From the NCBI GenBank assembly GCA_021397845.1, contig CM038053.1, forward strand, positions 86,675,157 to 86,739,156: 64,000 nt of DNA, in the 5' to 3' direction. The position numbers and the translations under genes were made by a program. This document shows positions 23,216 through 32,633 of this stretch, in pieces. The notes beneath the pieces are model-generated. The model was not told the origin of the DNA. It did not search any database and was given only the letters and a program-made list of their open reading frames with translations. The first letter of the stretch is position 1, and the number at the start of each line of letters is the position of its first letter. This DNA comes from Areca catechu. Its lineage: Eukaryota > Streptophyta > Magnoliopsida > Arecales > Arecaceae.

Positions 23216-23289
23216 AAACGAAGAGAATCCAATTGTAGAGCCAAGTCCTGAATTTCTTTAGCCAAAAGAATTTATTAAGGACTTGATTT

Positions 23290-23800
23290 CTTATCAGTAC
23301 CCTCAAGATGAATTCACTCTTTTGACTCCCATTGATCTCTTCCCTGAAATTAGTGACCCATTTCTCCATCATGCCAACCCAGTAGATATACCTTAACCTC
23401 ATAAGATCAACCTCATTAGTATAGAACTTATCCCTGAAACACATTCTTGTCTCCTAGTTTATCCAATTAATCCTGAACCCTTTTCTTACTTTCCATCCAA
23501 TCAGACTAACCCTGAACCCACCTCTTATTTTCTACCATTTCTGAAAACTTCTTCTGTTTTCTTTACTATTAGGTTGCATTTTATAGGAATTTACATGATG
23601 CATTCATTCTTCAAGCATGTCATATTTGCAACTTACTTTAGGAGAACCCTATGTCACCTAGTAAGAGTATATAGTAAGTTCTCATGTAAATGCCATACTA
23701 GGGTCAAACCTAAATAGTCTATAATCTATTAAGTATTGTCCATTAGAGTCCAATAAAATTTCTTTGATAGGAAAGTCTATTCGAGTCTATTAGGTGTTAA
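23290..23800 (+). pseudogene. G1 copy of the shared unknown module
   Basis: A broken frame reads LFPEIS-P....ANPVDIP, TSYFLPF, and then YFRRTL-HLV...FSC-C-TRVKPK, ending at a stop near 23718 followed by a conserved non-coding tail with CCAATAAAAT. It has a clear counterpart in G3 (37517-37957) and weaker ones in G2 and G5. I do not recognise the function. Confidence 0.55.
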
Positions 23801-23939
23801 TTGAGTCCAGTAAATCCATAGCCCCAAATTATCTGTCCACACATGCACTATCTCTGCATAGCATTTGCATCCAGAAATTAGTCAAGAGCTGAACATAATT
23901 AATGAACTAAATTATAACTTGGCTAATTCCTAGAAGAAA

Positions 23940-24362
23940 GTTGAAGAATTTTCTGCAGAGGAATATGTGACTATCAAAGAATTTTCTGCTCGCGAAGCTG
24001 GCCCATCCAAAATAATGAATAGTAGTGAACCCAATGCCTATGTGCCTGAGATATCACTTGATTTAGGTAATAGCTCCACCTTCATCATCTCAGACTTTGT
24101 AAAGTCTAGGGAGCCAGCAGTGATACCCAGCGAGCCCCTTAAGCCACTCCCATTATTTGAGAGAGAACCTACCCCAGAGCGACCACATACAATTTGGCCT
24201 TTTGGTGAGATAAAGATTGAGAGAACTCTGGACGATCAAGCTATCGGCACCTAGAATAGAGACTGTCAGCAGTATTTGATCCGATGGCAAGGTCGGCCAG
24301 AATTTGAAGACTTGTGGAATACTGGTGCAGATCTGCAACACCTCAACCCAGACCCTCCTTGA
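23940..24362 (+). pseudogene. G1 integrase tail and chromodomain
   Basis: The open frame 23967-24254 reads AREAGPSKI, PNAYVPEIS, IISDFVKSREPAVIPSEP, the linker between the GPY-like module and the chromodomain. The chromodomain follows in the same frame after a TAG (YLIRWQGRPEFEDLW). The order is identical to G4. Confidence 0.7.
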
Positions 24363-24377
24363 GCCAAATTGACCCAT

Positions 24378-24394
24378 ACTCGACGGGATCAAGT
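24378..24394. other. 3' terminal stem-loop of G1, decayed
   Basis: ACTCGAC-GGG-ATCAAGT: two mismatches in the right arm relative to the perfect form in G3, G5, Gm and NA. Confidence 0.45.
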
Positions 24395-24414
24395 TCCTCC
24401 CGCCCTGGAAGAAT

Positions 24415-24827
24415 TGGTGGGGACACCAGGATCAAACATAGATCCCTGGATCCCATATGATTTATTAGTCATGTATCAAGTTTTGAAAATTTTGTTATCA
24501 ATTAAGATTGAGTCCTGTAAACAGTTGAGGTTAGTTTATTTATCTCAACCTTCAACCTTGTTAGTATTTTGAATCATGTATATCAATTATGAGTCTATTA
24601 TGAGCCTATTTTTTATAAAAGAGGAGGTTACCCTATTTGGAGTTCCACCAGGCCACATCCAGGAGTCAGAGGCTACTACCTAGATGCTTCCAGAAACCAT
24701 AATTCATTCCAGATGTCCTCTAGATGCCTAGATTCCTCCCTAGATGCCAAAGATATTCCTAAACCAGGGCATCTATGATTCCAGAGGTCCACCTGCATTC
24801 CATCCCAAGAGAATCAAGCCCTGGCAC
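24415..24827 (+). repeat. G1 3' LTR, piece 1
   Basis: It starts TGGTGGGGACACC after a purine-rich GGAAGAAT tract. It is cut at GGCAC by element NA. Confidence 0.9.
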
Positions 24828-25436
24828 TGATGAGGACATCGCCAGCACTAATCCCGGAGCAGCACTGATCTCGAAGCAGCACAGGTTTCAATAAATTTAT
24901 TTAGGATTTATCTTTATCTTTTGAATTTTGAATTATGATTTGGTTGGTTAGGATTGAGATATGGATAGGCTTATCTTATCCTATCTTATATTTGAATTTG
25001 AATCATCTCTATCTTTTTATCCTATATTTAAATTCAAATGAGGGTGGGATAGGTCTATAAATACCACCCTCAGTCCTTTGTAAAAAAAATGTTTTGAAGG
25101 AAAAGAAAATTGAGTTTTTAGAAGAGTGATTCTTCTTGCCTTTGCCTTCGGGCATGGGCGTGATGCCCTAGTTATCCCCCTTCCCATTCCATCTTCTTTA
25201 TCCCCTCGTGACCTTTGAGATTCAACCTAGCGCTTCCAAATATCGAGGAGGGTGTAATGCCCTAGAAATGAGAGGTCTCTTCGTTAGGGTGAGTCCCAAA
25301 GTCCATGAGATTCAGATCCCTGTCTTCCAATCCCACTATTCCTTCACCACCCCTAGAAAAAAAATTCAAAAAAAATAGTACCCTAATTTAGGTGACTTCT
25401 AGGCTCACCAACGGTCCTACCATCTGTCCCCCATCA
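24828..25436 (+). repeat. 5' LTR of NA
   Basis: 609 bases, TGATGAGGACATC ... CCCCCATCA. TATA box TCTATAAATA at 25054-25063, 3' half with GAGGTGTAATGCCCTAG-like text. Confidence 0.88.
25054..25063 (+). promoter_or_regulatory. TATA box of the NA 5' LTR
   Basis: TCTATAAATA, repeated at 26935-26944 in the 3' LTR. Confidence 0.55.
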
Positions 25437-25440
25437 ATTT

Positions 25441-25453
25441 TGGTATCAGAGCC
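25441..25453 (+). other. Primer-binding site of NA
   Basis: TGGTATCAGAGCC, an exact initiator tRNA-Met type site four bases after the LTR. Confidence 0.9.
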
Positions 25454-26678
25454 TAGAAATAATTAGGGTACCCCAGATTCCCTTCTATCCCGCCAGCCCT
25501 CATCATCCCCGTCCTCCATCTTCCACCCTGTCCAGCACCCCTTGGTCGCCTCCCCATCTACCTCCTTTCCTTCCCATCGGTCGCCATTGTTTCGTCGGAC
25601 CATGACCGGCCGCTGCAAACATCTTCTTCCTCAAACCCATGCTCGTCCGCTCGCATCCGCCATGGCCCAAGCCTCTCATCATCTGTAAGATCCCTCCGAA
25701 GCATCCCCTGTTCCTCCATTCCTACCATCACACCATCTTCCTACCTCCATTCATTTAGATTAGGAATCAAGTCTCCCTTCCACATCATTCATATTTTTTC
25801 CATGCCCTGAACTAGAGCCATTTATCTTCCTCCATCCTATCCTCCCATGCCCAGTTAAGCCTTCAGCCCATCGATCCTTCATGCCCATTCACCATACTCG
25901 CACACAACATCATCACCTCTCCACCATCCCGCGTAGTAGCCTCCCAGCTCCCTTATTCCATGAAGCCCCTGTTCACACGTCCAAAGAAGCCCATCTGTAA
26001 ACCTCCTCCCGGCTTCTCCATCATTAGATCTCCTTCTCTGGTCCTTCCCCATCGCCGAATCTCCTTCCTCCGGTCCGCTCGAAGTTGTCCACACCTCCAT
26101 CAGCCTCCGCCCAGACCGAGCCCCCCCTCCTCTCTGCCTCCCGTGAAGCCCGTCTTCGCCAAACACCAACAGCTGCCCCTCTCTTCGCCCACTACTGGCA
26201 AATAGATGCTCCACTGTCATCAACATTTTTAGCCAACTCCCAATCCCATTCGAAACCCCTATGTCATAGATCCGCTCAATAGTGCCCTACCGGTGTTCTC
26301 CTCCAAATCCCCTGCCGATTTTTTCTCCCCACCGTGCTGCCGTCAATCACAGGGATGGATCCATGCCTCCCCTCCCCCAAACCCCACTCTGACTCCAGCT
26401 CTGTCACCGGAGGAGAGCCCGTCGGATCTGCCCTCCAAGGACCGAACCTCGTGTTCTGCATGCTCATCAAAGCAGATAGCCCTGGGTACGAACGTGAAAG
26501 CAGCATCCTTTGCATGCTTCTCAGGGCAAAGCCGATTTCCTCTTGCCGAGTTCAAGCTACATAGATTTTAGAGTTGCACGATTTTCGGTGTTGCATGATT
26601 TTTGGAGCTGAATAGATCTCACAGCATAGCCCCTTTGATTGATTGGATTCAGTTTCACCAATGTCTCCCATGATTTTG
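25454..26678 (+). other. C-rich interior of NA without recognised coding content
   Basis: About 1.2 kb, clearly richer in C and G than the surroundings, with many CCTCC and CATC phrases. Overlapping frames on both strands (25879-26226 minus; 25960-26205, 26085-26282, 26293-26571 plus) reflect the lack of stops in C-rich DNA. None shows a domain I recognise. It shares nothing visible with the leaders or gag of G1-G5. It may be captured host sequence or simple filler. Confidence 0.5.
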
Positions 26679-26695
26679 ACTCGACAGAGTCGAGT
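26679..26695. other. 3' terminal stem-loop of NA
   Basis: ACTCGAC-AGA-GTCGAGT, perfect 7-base arms, 19 bases before the 3' LTR. No protein is encoded around it here, so its survival suggests a role in the nucleic acid itself. Confidence 0.65.
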
Positions 26696-26714
26696 TTTCC
26701 CCACCTCAGGGGTA

Positions 26715-27310
26715 TGATGGGGAGATCGACGCCAGCACTATCCCAGAGCAGCACCGTCCATAGTAGCACACATTTCAATAAATTTATTTAGAGTTATTTT
26801 CTCTTTTGAATTTTGAATATGATTGGTTGGTTAGGATTGAGATATGGATAGGCATATCTTATCCTATCTTATATTTAATTTGAATCATCTCTATCTTTTT
26901 ATCATGTATTTAAATTCAAATGAGGTTGGACAGGTCTATAAATACCACCCTCTCCTTGTAAAAAGAATGTTTGAAGAAAAAAAATTTAGTCTTTAGAAGA
27001 GTGATTCTCTTGCATTCGCCTTCGAGCATGGGCGTGATACCCTAGATATCCCCCTTCCCATTCCATCTTCTTTATCCCCTTGTGACCTTTGAGATTCAAC
27101 CTAGCACCTCCAAGTATCAAGGAGGTGTAATGCCCTAGAGATGAGAGGTCTCTTCGTTAGGGTGAGTCCCAAAGTTCATGAGATTCAAATCCCTGTCTTC
27201 CAGCCCCACAATTCCTTCGCCACCCCTAGAAAAAAAATTTTAAAAAATAGTATCCTAATTTAGGTGACTTCTAGGCTCACCAATGGTCCTACTCATCCCA
27301 TCCCCCATCA
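26715..27310 (+). repeat. 3' LTR of NA
   Basis: 596 bases, a direct copy of 24828-25436 with scattered substitutions and indels; ends CCCCCATCA. Confidence 0.88.
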
Positions 27311-27315
27311 GGCGC

Positions 27316-27767
27316 CAAGCCCAAGCTCTAAAGAAGCAAGATTCCATGGAATATTCTTGCTACAAGGACACCCCAGCTTCCAAGAGGCCCAGCCCCTGTG
27401 CCAAGCCCCTTTGGGCTAGCCCCTTGCTACCCTAGAAGCCCAACATGCCCTCCTAGGCATCCTTGAAGTGTTGACCAAGTCTAGGAGGTGTCCTTGAGTG
27501 GAATAGTCAAATCATGAAGGGAGAAGGACAAGACTAGGTCAAATCCTAACCTAGTTGGGACTTATGCTCCTAATTGTTCTAAGATTTGTTATTCTAACCT
27601 AGCTAGGAGAGGACTTGTAACCCAAGTGTGTAACCCTAGTTAAAGGACATGGGAACTCTATAAATACCCCAACCCTCTCCCTCTTGTAAAATTTTATTCA
27701 TGATATCAAAACCCTAGTGAATTTATTTGAGCTTTTGAGCTTGTGTTATTTTGCTTTTGTTCTTCAG
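27316..27767 (+). repeat. G1 3' LTR, piece 2
   Basis: It continues the LTR after NA, with the TATA box near 27658, and ends at TTCAG where G2 enters. Confidence 0.88.
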
Positions 27768-29374
27768 TGTTGTGGGCACTAGAATCTGACAGAGGCTCCT
27801 CAACCCTCTGTGGATGTCTAATTAGAGTTCTAATTTTGTTTGGGTCTTGTAATAAGGCTTCAAGCATAGTCTCAAACTTGTAATTTTCTTTTTGTTTGAA
27901 TTTAGTCTCATGTCTAGTCTGTACTTTGACCAATTAGGTCAAATTGTGCCCTGTACTGAGTCTAGCCACAATTCGAGTCCAGTCTAAGTCTATTGGAAGT
28001 ATGGGTCCATTGCAAGTGTTGGTCTTAAAATTTAGTCTCCTTGGAGCCAAGTCTGAAAGGAATCCAATCAGCTCAGGGCCCACCTTTTCATCCTATGTGG
28101 CGCCATGACGTCTTGCCATGTGGGCAGCACACTTGTCATCCTTGGATGTCCAAAGAGGAGGAACACATCACTTAGCACTAGCCTTTTTTCCCTCCCCGTA
28201 TCAAGCTCCTTTCCAAGCAAGGGTGGTCGGCCAAAGAGAAGATCAATGGGAGTTGAAGTGAGGATTCAAATTTCTTGTTTCAAGCCCTCCAATCAAGTCT
28301 TCTTCCCAAATTGTTTGAACCTCTTTGGAAGGAAGAGACAGGATCCATGGGCACCTCCACCTCACACTCCACATGTCATGCATTGTACCAAAAAAGGATG
28401 CACAACCAAGAAAGGAAGAAGAACACAAGCCTTTCTCCAAGCCTCTCTTCATGCTTTCTTCCAAAACAAAGAAGCTTCTTTCCAAGTTCAAGGTGCCAAG
28501 ATCCCTCCTCCAAGCCTTGCATCATGCCACACCCAATCAAATCAGCTCTTGGTCGGCCAAAGTGAGAAGAAAGTCAAGGGTTTTGAGCACCCATCCAAGA
28601 AAACTTGTATTCTTTCATTTGAAATTCAAAAGGTTCCTAAGGTGCCTATTTAAAGGACCTAACCCTTCTGTAAATCTTAATTTTGATGAATGAAAAATAT
28701 TTCTTCTTGAGTTCCAATCTCTTACTAATTGCCTTTGTTCACTAAGAATGTCGATCTCCGAGAGGGAGCACCTTCGCCTTCGGGCGTCAAGAGGTGTGAG
28801 GCCTCAAACTATCGTCACTTTCGCAACTCCATCATCCGACTCCGGATCAAGTAGAACTCCACCAGCTCAACAACCCTTTCTTTCATTCTTCCACTACTTT
28901 CCTTCTAATTGAGAATTAACCTTTATCTTTTTGAATGCTTGCAGGTCCTCCAGGTGACACGAGTATGGAGACGGTTGCCTTTGCCATCGAGATCTTCGGG
29001 CAGTCAGCCTGCGCCTCCGCAGGGTTGACGGCTCGATCATCCAAGCCGCATCCACCAATGTGAGCGATCTCTGCATCGCGCGCTTTAGATCCTAGAGGTT
29101 TGCCCCTGACTCCTAAGTAGGTCTTGATCGAAGAGCTGAGTCCTACGGGGTTTCTGAATCCCGGGTCCTCTCTTTATCATTGTTTAGGGACTACTTGCTT
29201 GATGGATATTTCTTATTTCTATAGAACCCTAAATCCTCCTATTTTTTTGGGAATCCAAAAAAATCTTAAAACTTAAAATTCACAAAAGCCTAAAAAGTCA
29301 CTTGCATCATCATTTCATCCTCGCATTTAGTTAGTCCCCCATCATTTCTGGTATCAGAGCTTTATCCCACATCA
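27768..29374 (+). repeat. 5' LTR of G2, with a primer site swallowed at its 3' end
   Basis: It starts TGTTGTGGGCAC and ends CCCACATCA. Unlike its relatives, both G2 LTRs carry a complete old LTR-end plus primer-site unit (CCCCCATCA, then TGGTATCAGAGC at 29349-29360) before the true end. Overlapping frames at 28105-28693 are LTR sequence; the same frames recur in the 3' LTR at 32959-33609. TATA-like CTATTTAAAG at 28646-28655. Confidence 0.85.
28646..28655 (+). promoter_or_regulatory. TATA-like box of the G2 5' LTR
   Basis: CTATTTAAAG before a GACC phrase; the same text is in the G5 LTR at 52007. Confidence 0.45.
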
Positions 29375-29378
29375 TATA

Positions 29379-29391
29379 TGGTCTCAAAGCC
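29379..29391 (+). other. Degenerate primer-binding site of G2
   Basis: TGGTCTCAAAGCC, two mismatches to the usual TGGTATCAGAGCC. A perfect site lies 30 bases upstream inside the LTR. Confidence 0.6.
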
Positions 29392-30006
29392 TGGTTAGGA
29401 CTTTATCTCTTCTTAAGTACCTAGATTATAGGTTCTTCACCAAGCCATCCGGTCTTAGGAAAAAGTAGGGTTTCAAGACCCTCTCCTCCCATTCCACGGG
29501 GATCTCCTAAGGCATGTAGGGGTACCATTGTGATAGGCCTTTGAAGGAGAATACAAGAAGAACAGATTTAAAAAAACAAAAAATAATTTTTTGCATCTTA
29601 GATCACTTCTTTAATTTCTGCAATTTTTCCTTTCCGTACATGGTCTATTTTGTAGTTTTTAATGTTTGTAGGAATCTCCAAATTTCATGATTTTGTTTTG
29701 GTATATCACATATAATTCAAAGTATTTTTGGTAATTTTTTCAAATTTTATTTTGGTTTGTAGAATTTCTACATTCCGAAACATTACATGAGAGCAAGTTC
29801 TATTCTGAGAATTTCAGCAATTTGCATTTTCTTGAGTTTTCAATTGTCATCTAGTTTAATCTTGTATTTAGAGTAATATCATTTCATTCTCATCATCTTA
29901 ACTCTTTTTTCGTACATCAAAAACACAAAAACATAATTTAGTGACATCTCATTAGATCATTTGCTTGCAGTCATTTTCATAAATCACTTAAGGGCGGCAT
30001 TTGACA

Positions 30007-30035
30007 TAGGGTCAGGATTTCATTACCTGTCCCTA
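30007..30035 (+). other. Leader hairpin I of G2
   Basis: TAGGGTCAGG / ATTTCATTA / CCTGTCCCTA: ten positions with a single T-T mismatch and a 9-base loop. Confidence 0.62.
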
Positions 30036-30242
30036 GTCCAAAAATTACTAACCTGCATATCTAACCCAAGCTCTAACTAAAATCCAATAGACACTTAATT
30101 TGCTCTAGAGAGCTTAGGGACACCAATTGGTCGAGTCAAGACTAATTGTCTATTCTTAGCGTCAGCCCATTTTGTGTGTGCTGTTGCTCTTGGTGTGTAG
30201 GCTTGGTGATTCAGGGCTTGTGAGTTTGGTTTGCATACCTGG

Positions 30243-30257
30243 CCAATCCCAGATTGG
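30243..30257 (+). other. Leader hairpin III of G2
   Basis: CCAATC-CCA-GATTGG, perfect 6-base arms. Confidence 0.55.
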
Positions 30258-30406
30258 TGTCTAAGGCTGGCCTTCAGGGACCTCCACTCCCCTATACCTT
30301 CCTGGCCAAGGACAGAGTTACTATAGACTGGTTTCCCGCCCTGACTTAGGCAACTGGTTGAGATTCTAGGTCTAGTAGATCTTAGACGTTTTTGTGTGCT
30401 TAACCC

Positions 30407-30901
30407 ATGTCCACTAGATCAGGAGTACCCTATCATCCCCATCCTTCCCAACCAAGTAAACCCATGGACAACACCCGAGGAGATCTATTAAAGGCCATCA
30501 AGGAACAATTGGATAAGATGGACAATAAGCTTGATAAGTTTTATCAAAGTGTAACAAGACTAGAAACTTGGGTTAGGGCCCAAATGCCTCACACTAAATC
30601 GAAGTTTAAATCACTTCCCCATCCTAGGAGTTTCCCTCAACATGATCCCTCCTTAGAGGCTGAGTCCAGAAGATTCCCACATCAAGGGGGCAGGAGTGTG
30701 GCCGAATACATCATAATGTTTGATGAGTATATCATGCGATATAATGTCAATGAATCAGAATCTGTAACCCTGTCTAGGTTTAGGGCTGGCCTACATCCAG
30801 ATCTTCAAAGGGAGCTTTATTTTAGAGAGGTCAATAATTTAGAGCAGACTTACCACACTGCGAGGTATTGTGAGCATTTCAAAAGGGCCCTCACCTATTA
30901 G
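30407..30901 (+). CDS. G2 gag remnant with capsid deletion
   Basis: It starts M-STRSGVPYHP, the family gag start. A short helical stretch with I-K-EQLDKMDNKLDK follows. Then a deletion joins the Pro-rich N-terminus directly to the late capsid text SVAEYIIMFDEYIMRY and LSRFRAGLHPDLQREL. The usual middle of the capsid (as in G4, F-DGSLNPKVYSDW...) and the zinc knuckles are missing. It ends at TAG after TY. The frame is open for 164 codons, but the product could hardly assemble by itself. Elements with such gag may act only as passengers. Confidence 0.6.
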   Translation: MSTRSGVPYHPHPSQPSKPMDNTRGDLLKAIKEQLDKMDNKLDKFYQSVTRLETWVRAQMPHTKSKFKSLPHPRSFPQHDPSLEAESRRFPHQGGRSVAEYIIMFDEYIMRYNVNESESVTLSRFRAGLHPDLQRELYFREVNNLEQTYHTARYCEHFKRALTY

Positions 30902-31144
30902 ACCTGAAGCCTTTAGGAACCCTAGCCGAGCCCTAAGAACTAGCCATGAGTATGGTCAGGTCTACCCGAGTCGACCTAGTCCAAACTGATCTGACCTGAG
31001 TTGACCCACCCCTGCTACCCCATGTGTTCACCAGGGTAACATTTAAGAGGGAGCGTATATTGCTGACCTAGGATTGGTTGACCCAAAAAACACCCAGGCG
31101 AAAGCTACTTTGGAAGACCCTTAGAAAATCTTGAACCCCCCAGT

Positions 31145-31861
31145 GTGCCTGAAGTAGAAGTATATGAAACTAAAGCACACTTAGTGGATGAATATAAAGA
31201 ACAGTTAAAGGATGAGACTACTGAGGGAACCCCTACTACTAAAGAGACTCATGAACCACCCAGAAAGAGGAACCTTCTAAGAATTCAGGGAGAAGAGATT
31301 GAGCCCACTGAGAATATAAGTGAAGAAACCCCTAAGCTTATTAAGGAATCCAAAGATGACATCTCGAAGTCAAGTCTAATGGTGAAGTGTGATGTAGATG
31401 AACCCAAAGTTGAAATCATTGAGGAATCAAAGGAAAATGAACCTGAACCCACTACAAAATTTGAAGAGGAAATGACCAAGCCAGAATCACATCTAGTAAA
31501 TGAACATGAGGATTCACCAGTCTTTTGCACAGGAGTTCCAGGTCCAGCCCTTAATGAACTGATTCAAAGAGAACATCCTCAAGAGATGGTTGAAGCTCAG
31601 AAAGAAAATGAGGATGTAGTTCCTGATCAGTTACCTGATCAGTTACCGTCTTTGAGGAACAACAAGCCTGCCCTAGAACTTGGACCCATCGATCAATGTC
31701 CAAATTCTAAAGTCATCCTGATTAACCAAGGTCTACCTCATGCTTCTCATAGATTGCCCCAACACTCCGACTCCTATTTTCTCCCCTTCCTGAGCCTTCT
31801 CACATTTCTAGAGCCATGGTGTTGCATTTTGTTGGAATTACGAGGTTGCAAGACTTCTTAG
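31145..31861 (+). CDS. G2 acidic open frame ending in the shared module
   Basis: 238 codons, the longest intact frame in the pol-less elements. Residues 1-15 repeat the VYE...HLVDEY text that follows the zinc knuckles in G4. Residues 15-140 are very rich in Glu, Lys, Thr and Pro. Residues 140-175 (REHPQEMVEAQKENEDVVPDQLPD) match the protease-RT linker of G4 (TPQEVNPLLEEFEDIFPEDLPD). The RT itself is absent. The last 35 residues (SYFLPF... LEPWCCILLEL) belong to the shared module. The linker thus jumps straight over the pol core. The N-terminal start is uncertain since there is no break upstream of biological meaning. The product, if made, is unknown. Confidence 0.5.
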   Translation: MPEVEVYETKAHLVDEYKEQLKDETTEGTPTTKETHEPPRKRNLLRIQGEEIEPTENISEETPKLIKESKDDISKSSLMVKCDVDEPKVEIIEESKENEPEPTTKFEEEMTKPESHLVNEHEDSPVFCTGVPGPALNELIQREHPQEMVEAQKENEDVVPDQLPDQLPSLRNNKPALELGPIDQCPNSKVILINQGLPHASHRLPQHSDSYFLPFLSLLTFLEPWCCILLELRGCKTS

Positions 31862-32085
31862 AACCCATCCCTTTTGCCATTTACTTCTGGTATACTTTAT
31901 GGCATTTGTTAGGGATCCTTGATAATTTTTCTTGTACATACCAAACCAGGGTCAAACCTAGAGAGTCCATAATCTGTTTGGTTTAGACCCTAGGAATCCA
32001 ATAAAATTATTTCCTCTATAGAAATGCTTAGTTAAGTCTGCATTTTGCATCATGTTAGGATTATGCATTAAATATAATTTTTAAA
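31760..32085 (+). pseudogene. G2 copy of the shared unknown module and its tail
   Basis: After SYFLPF the text continues in a shifted frame as FYFWYTLWHLLG....FSC-YQTRVKPRES, then a conserved non-coding tail with CCAATAAAAT (about 32000-32010) and CATCATGTTAGG. G5 is almost the same here, while G3 and G1 are more distant. Confidence 0.55.
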
Positions 32086-32590
32086 ATAATTTGGCTGATT
32101 CCCGAAAACGAGCTAAAGAGTTTGATCAAAGGGATTCTGTAATGATTAGGCTTAGGCCTGAATGGTTTTCACCAGGAACTGTTAAGAAACGTCATGCTCA
32201 TGGAGCGGCCCATTTAGAGTGATAAAGAGAGTCGACCCTAATGCCTACGTTCTTGAGCTACCCCCCCGAATTATGGCATTAGCTCGACTTTCAATATCTC
32301 ATACTTAGTCGAGTACAGAGAACAAACAAACATACCTAGCGAGCCATTTGTTCCTGACCTTTCTTTAGAGAGTGAACCTGAACCAGAGTGTCCACCTCCA
32401 TATATACCTGAGAGAGGAGAGCGGATCGAGCATGTCCTGGATGACCAAGCTATCACTACCTGGGGCAAAGGTTATCAACATTTCTTAGTCTGATGGCAAG
32501 GCAGACCTGAGTCCGATGACTCGTAGATTACCCGGGAGGACTTGTAGCGCCTCGATCCCAACCTTCTGGAGGAGTACATAAGCCAAACCA
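32086..32590 (+). pseudogene. G2 integrase tail and chromodomain
   Basis: LADSRKRAKEFDQRDSVMIRLRPEWF, then the H-A-HG-A GPY-like block with a TGA, then NAYVLELPP, and the chromodomain (ILDDQAITTWGKGYQHFLV, then a TGA in place of the Arg codon before WQGRPESDDS). These stops make it a pseudogene. Confidence 0.7.
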
Positions 32591-32596
32591 ACTCTT

Positions 32597-32613
32597 ACCC
32601 GACAAGGTCGAGT
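32597..32613. other. 3' terminal stem-loop of G2
   Basis: ACCCGAC-AAG-GTCGAGT: one position of the left arm is changed (T to C), leaving a C opposite A. Confidence 0.5.
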
Positions 32614-32633
32614 TCCTCCCACCCCGGGAGAAC

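Larger units (their letters stand above)
24828..27310 (+). mobile_element. NA: non-autonomous mini LTR element of the same family
   Basis: Two short LTRs (24828-25436 and 26715-27310) flank 1278 bases. The flanks GGCAC (24823-24827) and GGCGC (27311-27315) are a target duplication with one change, inside the G1 3' LTR. A canonical primer site (25441) and the family's 3' stem-loop with priming stretch (26679-26714) are kept, but gag, pol, chromodomain and leader hairpins are absent. It must borrow proteins from relatives. It can be seen as a LARD/TRIM-like derivative. Confidence 0.85.
29392..30406 (+). other. Leader of G2
   Basis: Non-coding. Order: CTTAAGGGC (about 29987), hairpin I (30007-30035), CTCTAGAGAGCTTAGGG (about 30103), hairpin III (30243-30257), then CTAGGTCTAG just before gag. 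Confidence 0.65.

Noticed and set aside
25879..26571. Open frames of up to 115 codons on both strands
   Set aside because: C-rich DNA has few stops; frames overlap on opposite strands and none carries a recognised motif. Treated as NA cargo only.
28105..28693. Overlapping open frames of 96-182 codons on both strands, repeated at 32959-33609
   Set aside because: They lie in both LTRs of G2, overlap in three frames and show no domain; LTR sequence, not genes.
29349..29360. Using this perfect TGGTATCAGAGC as the end of the G2 LTR
   Set aside because: The same sequence is present in the 3' LTR (40566-40577) inside the element, before the TTCAG duplication, so the LTR end is at 29374/40591.
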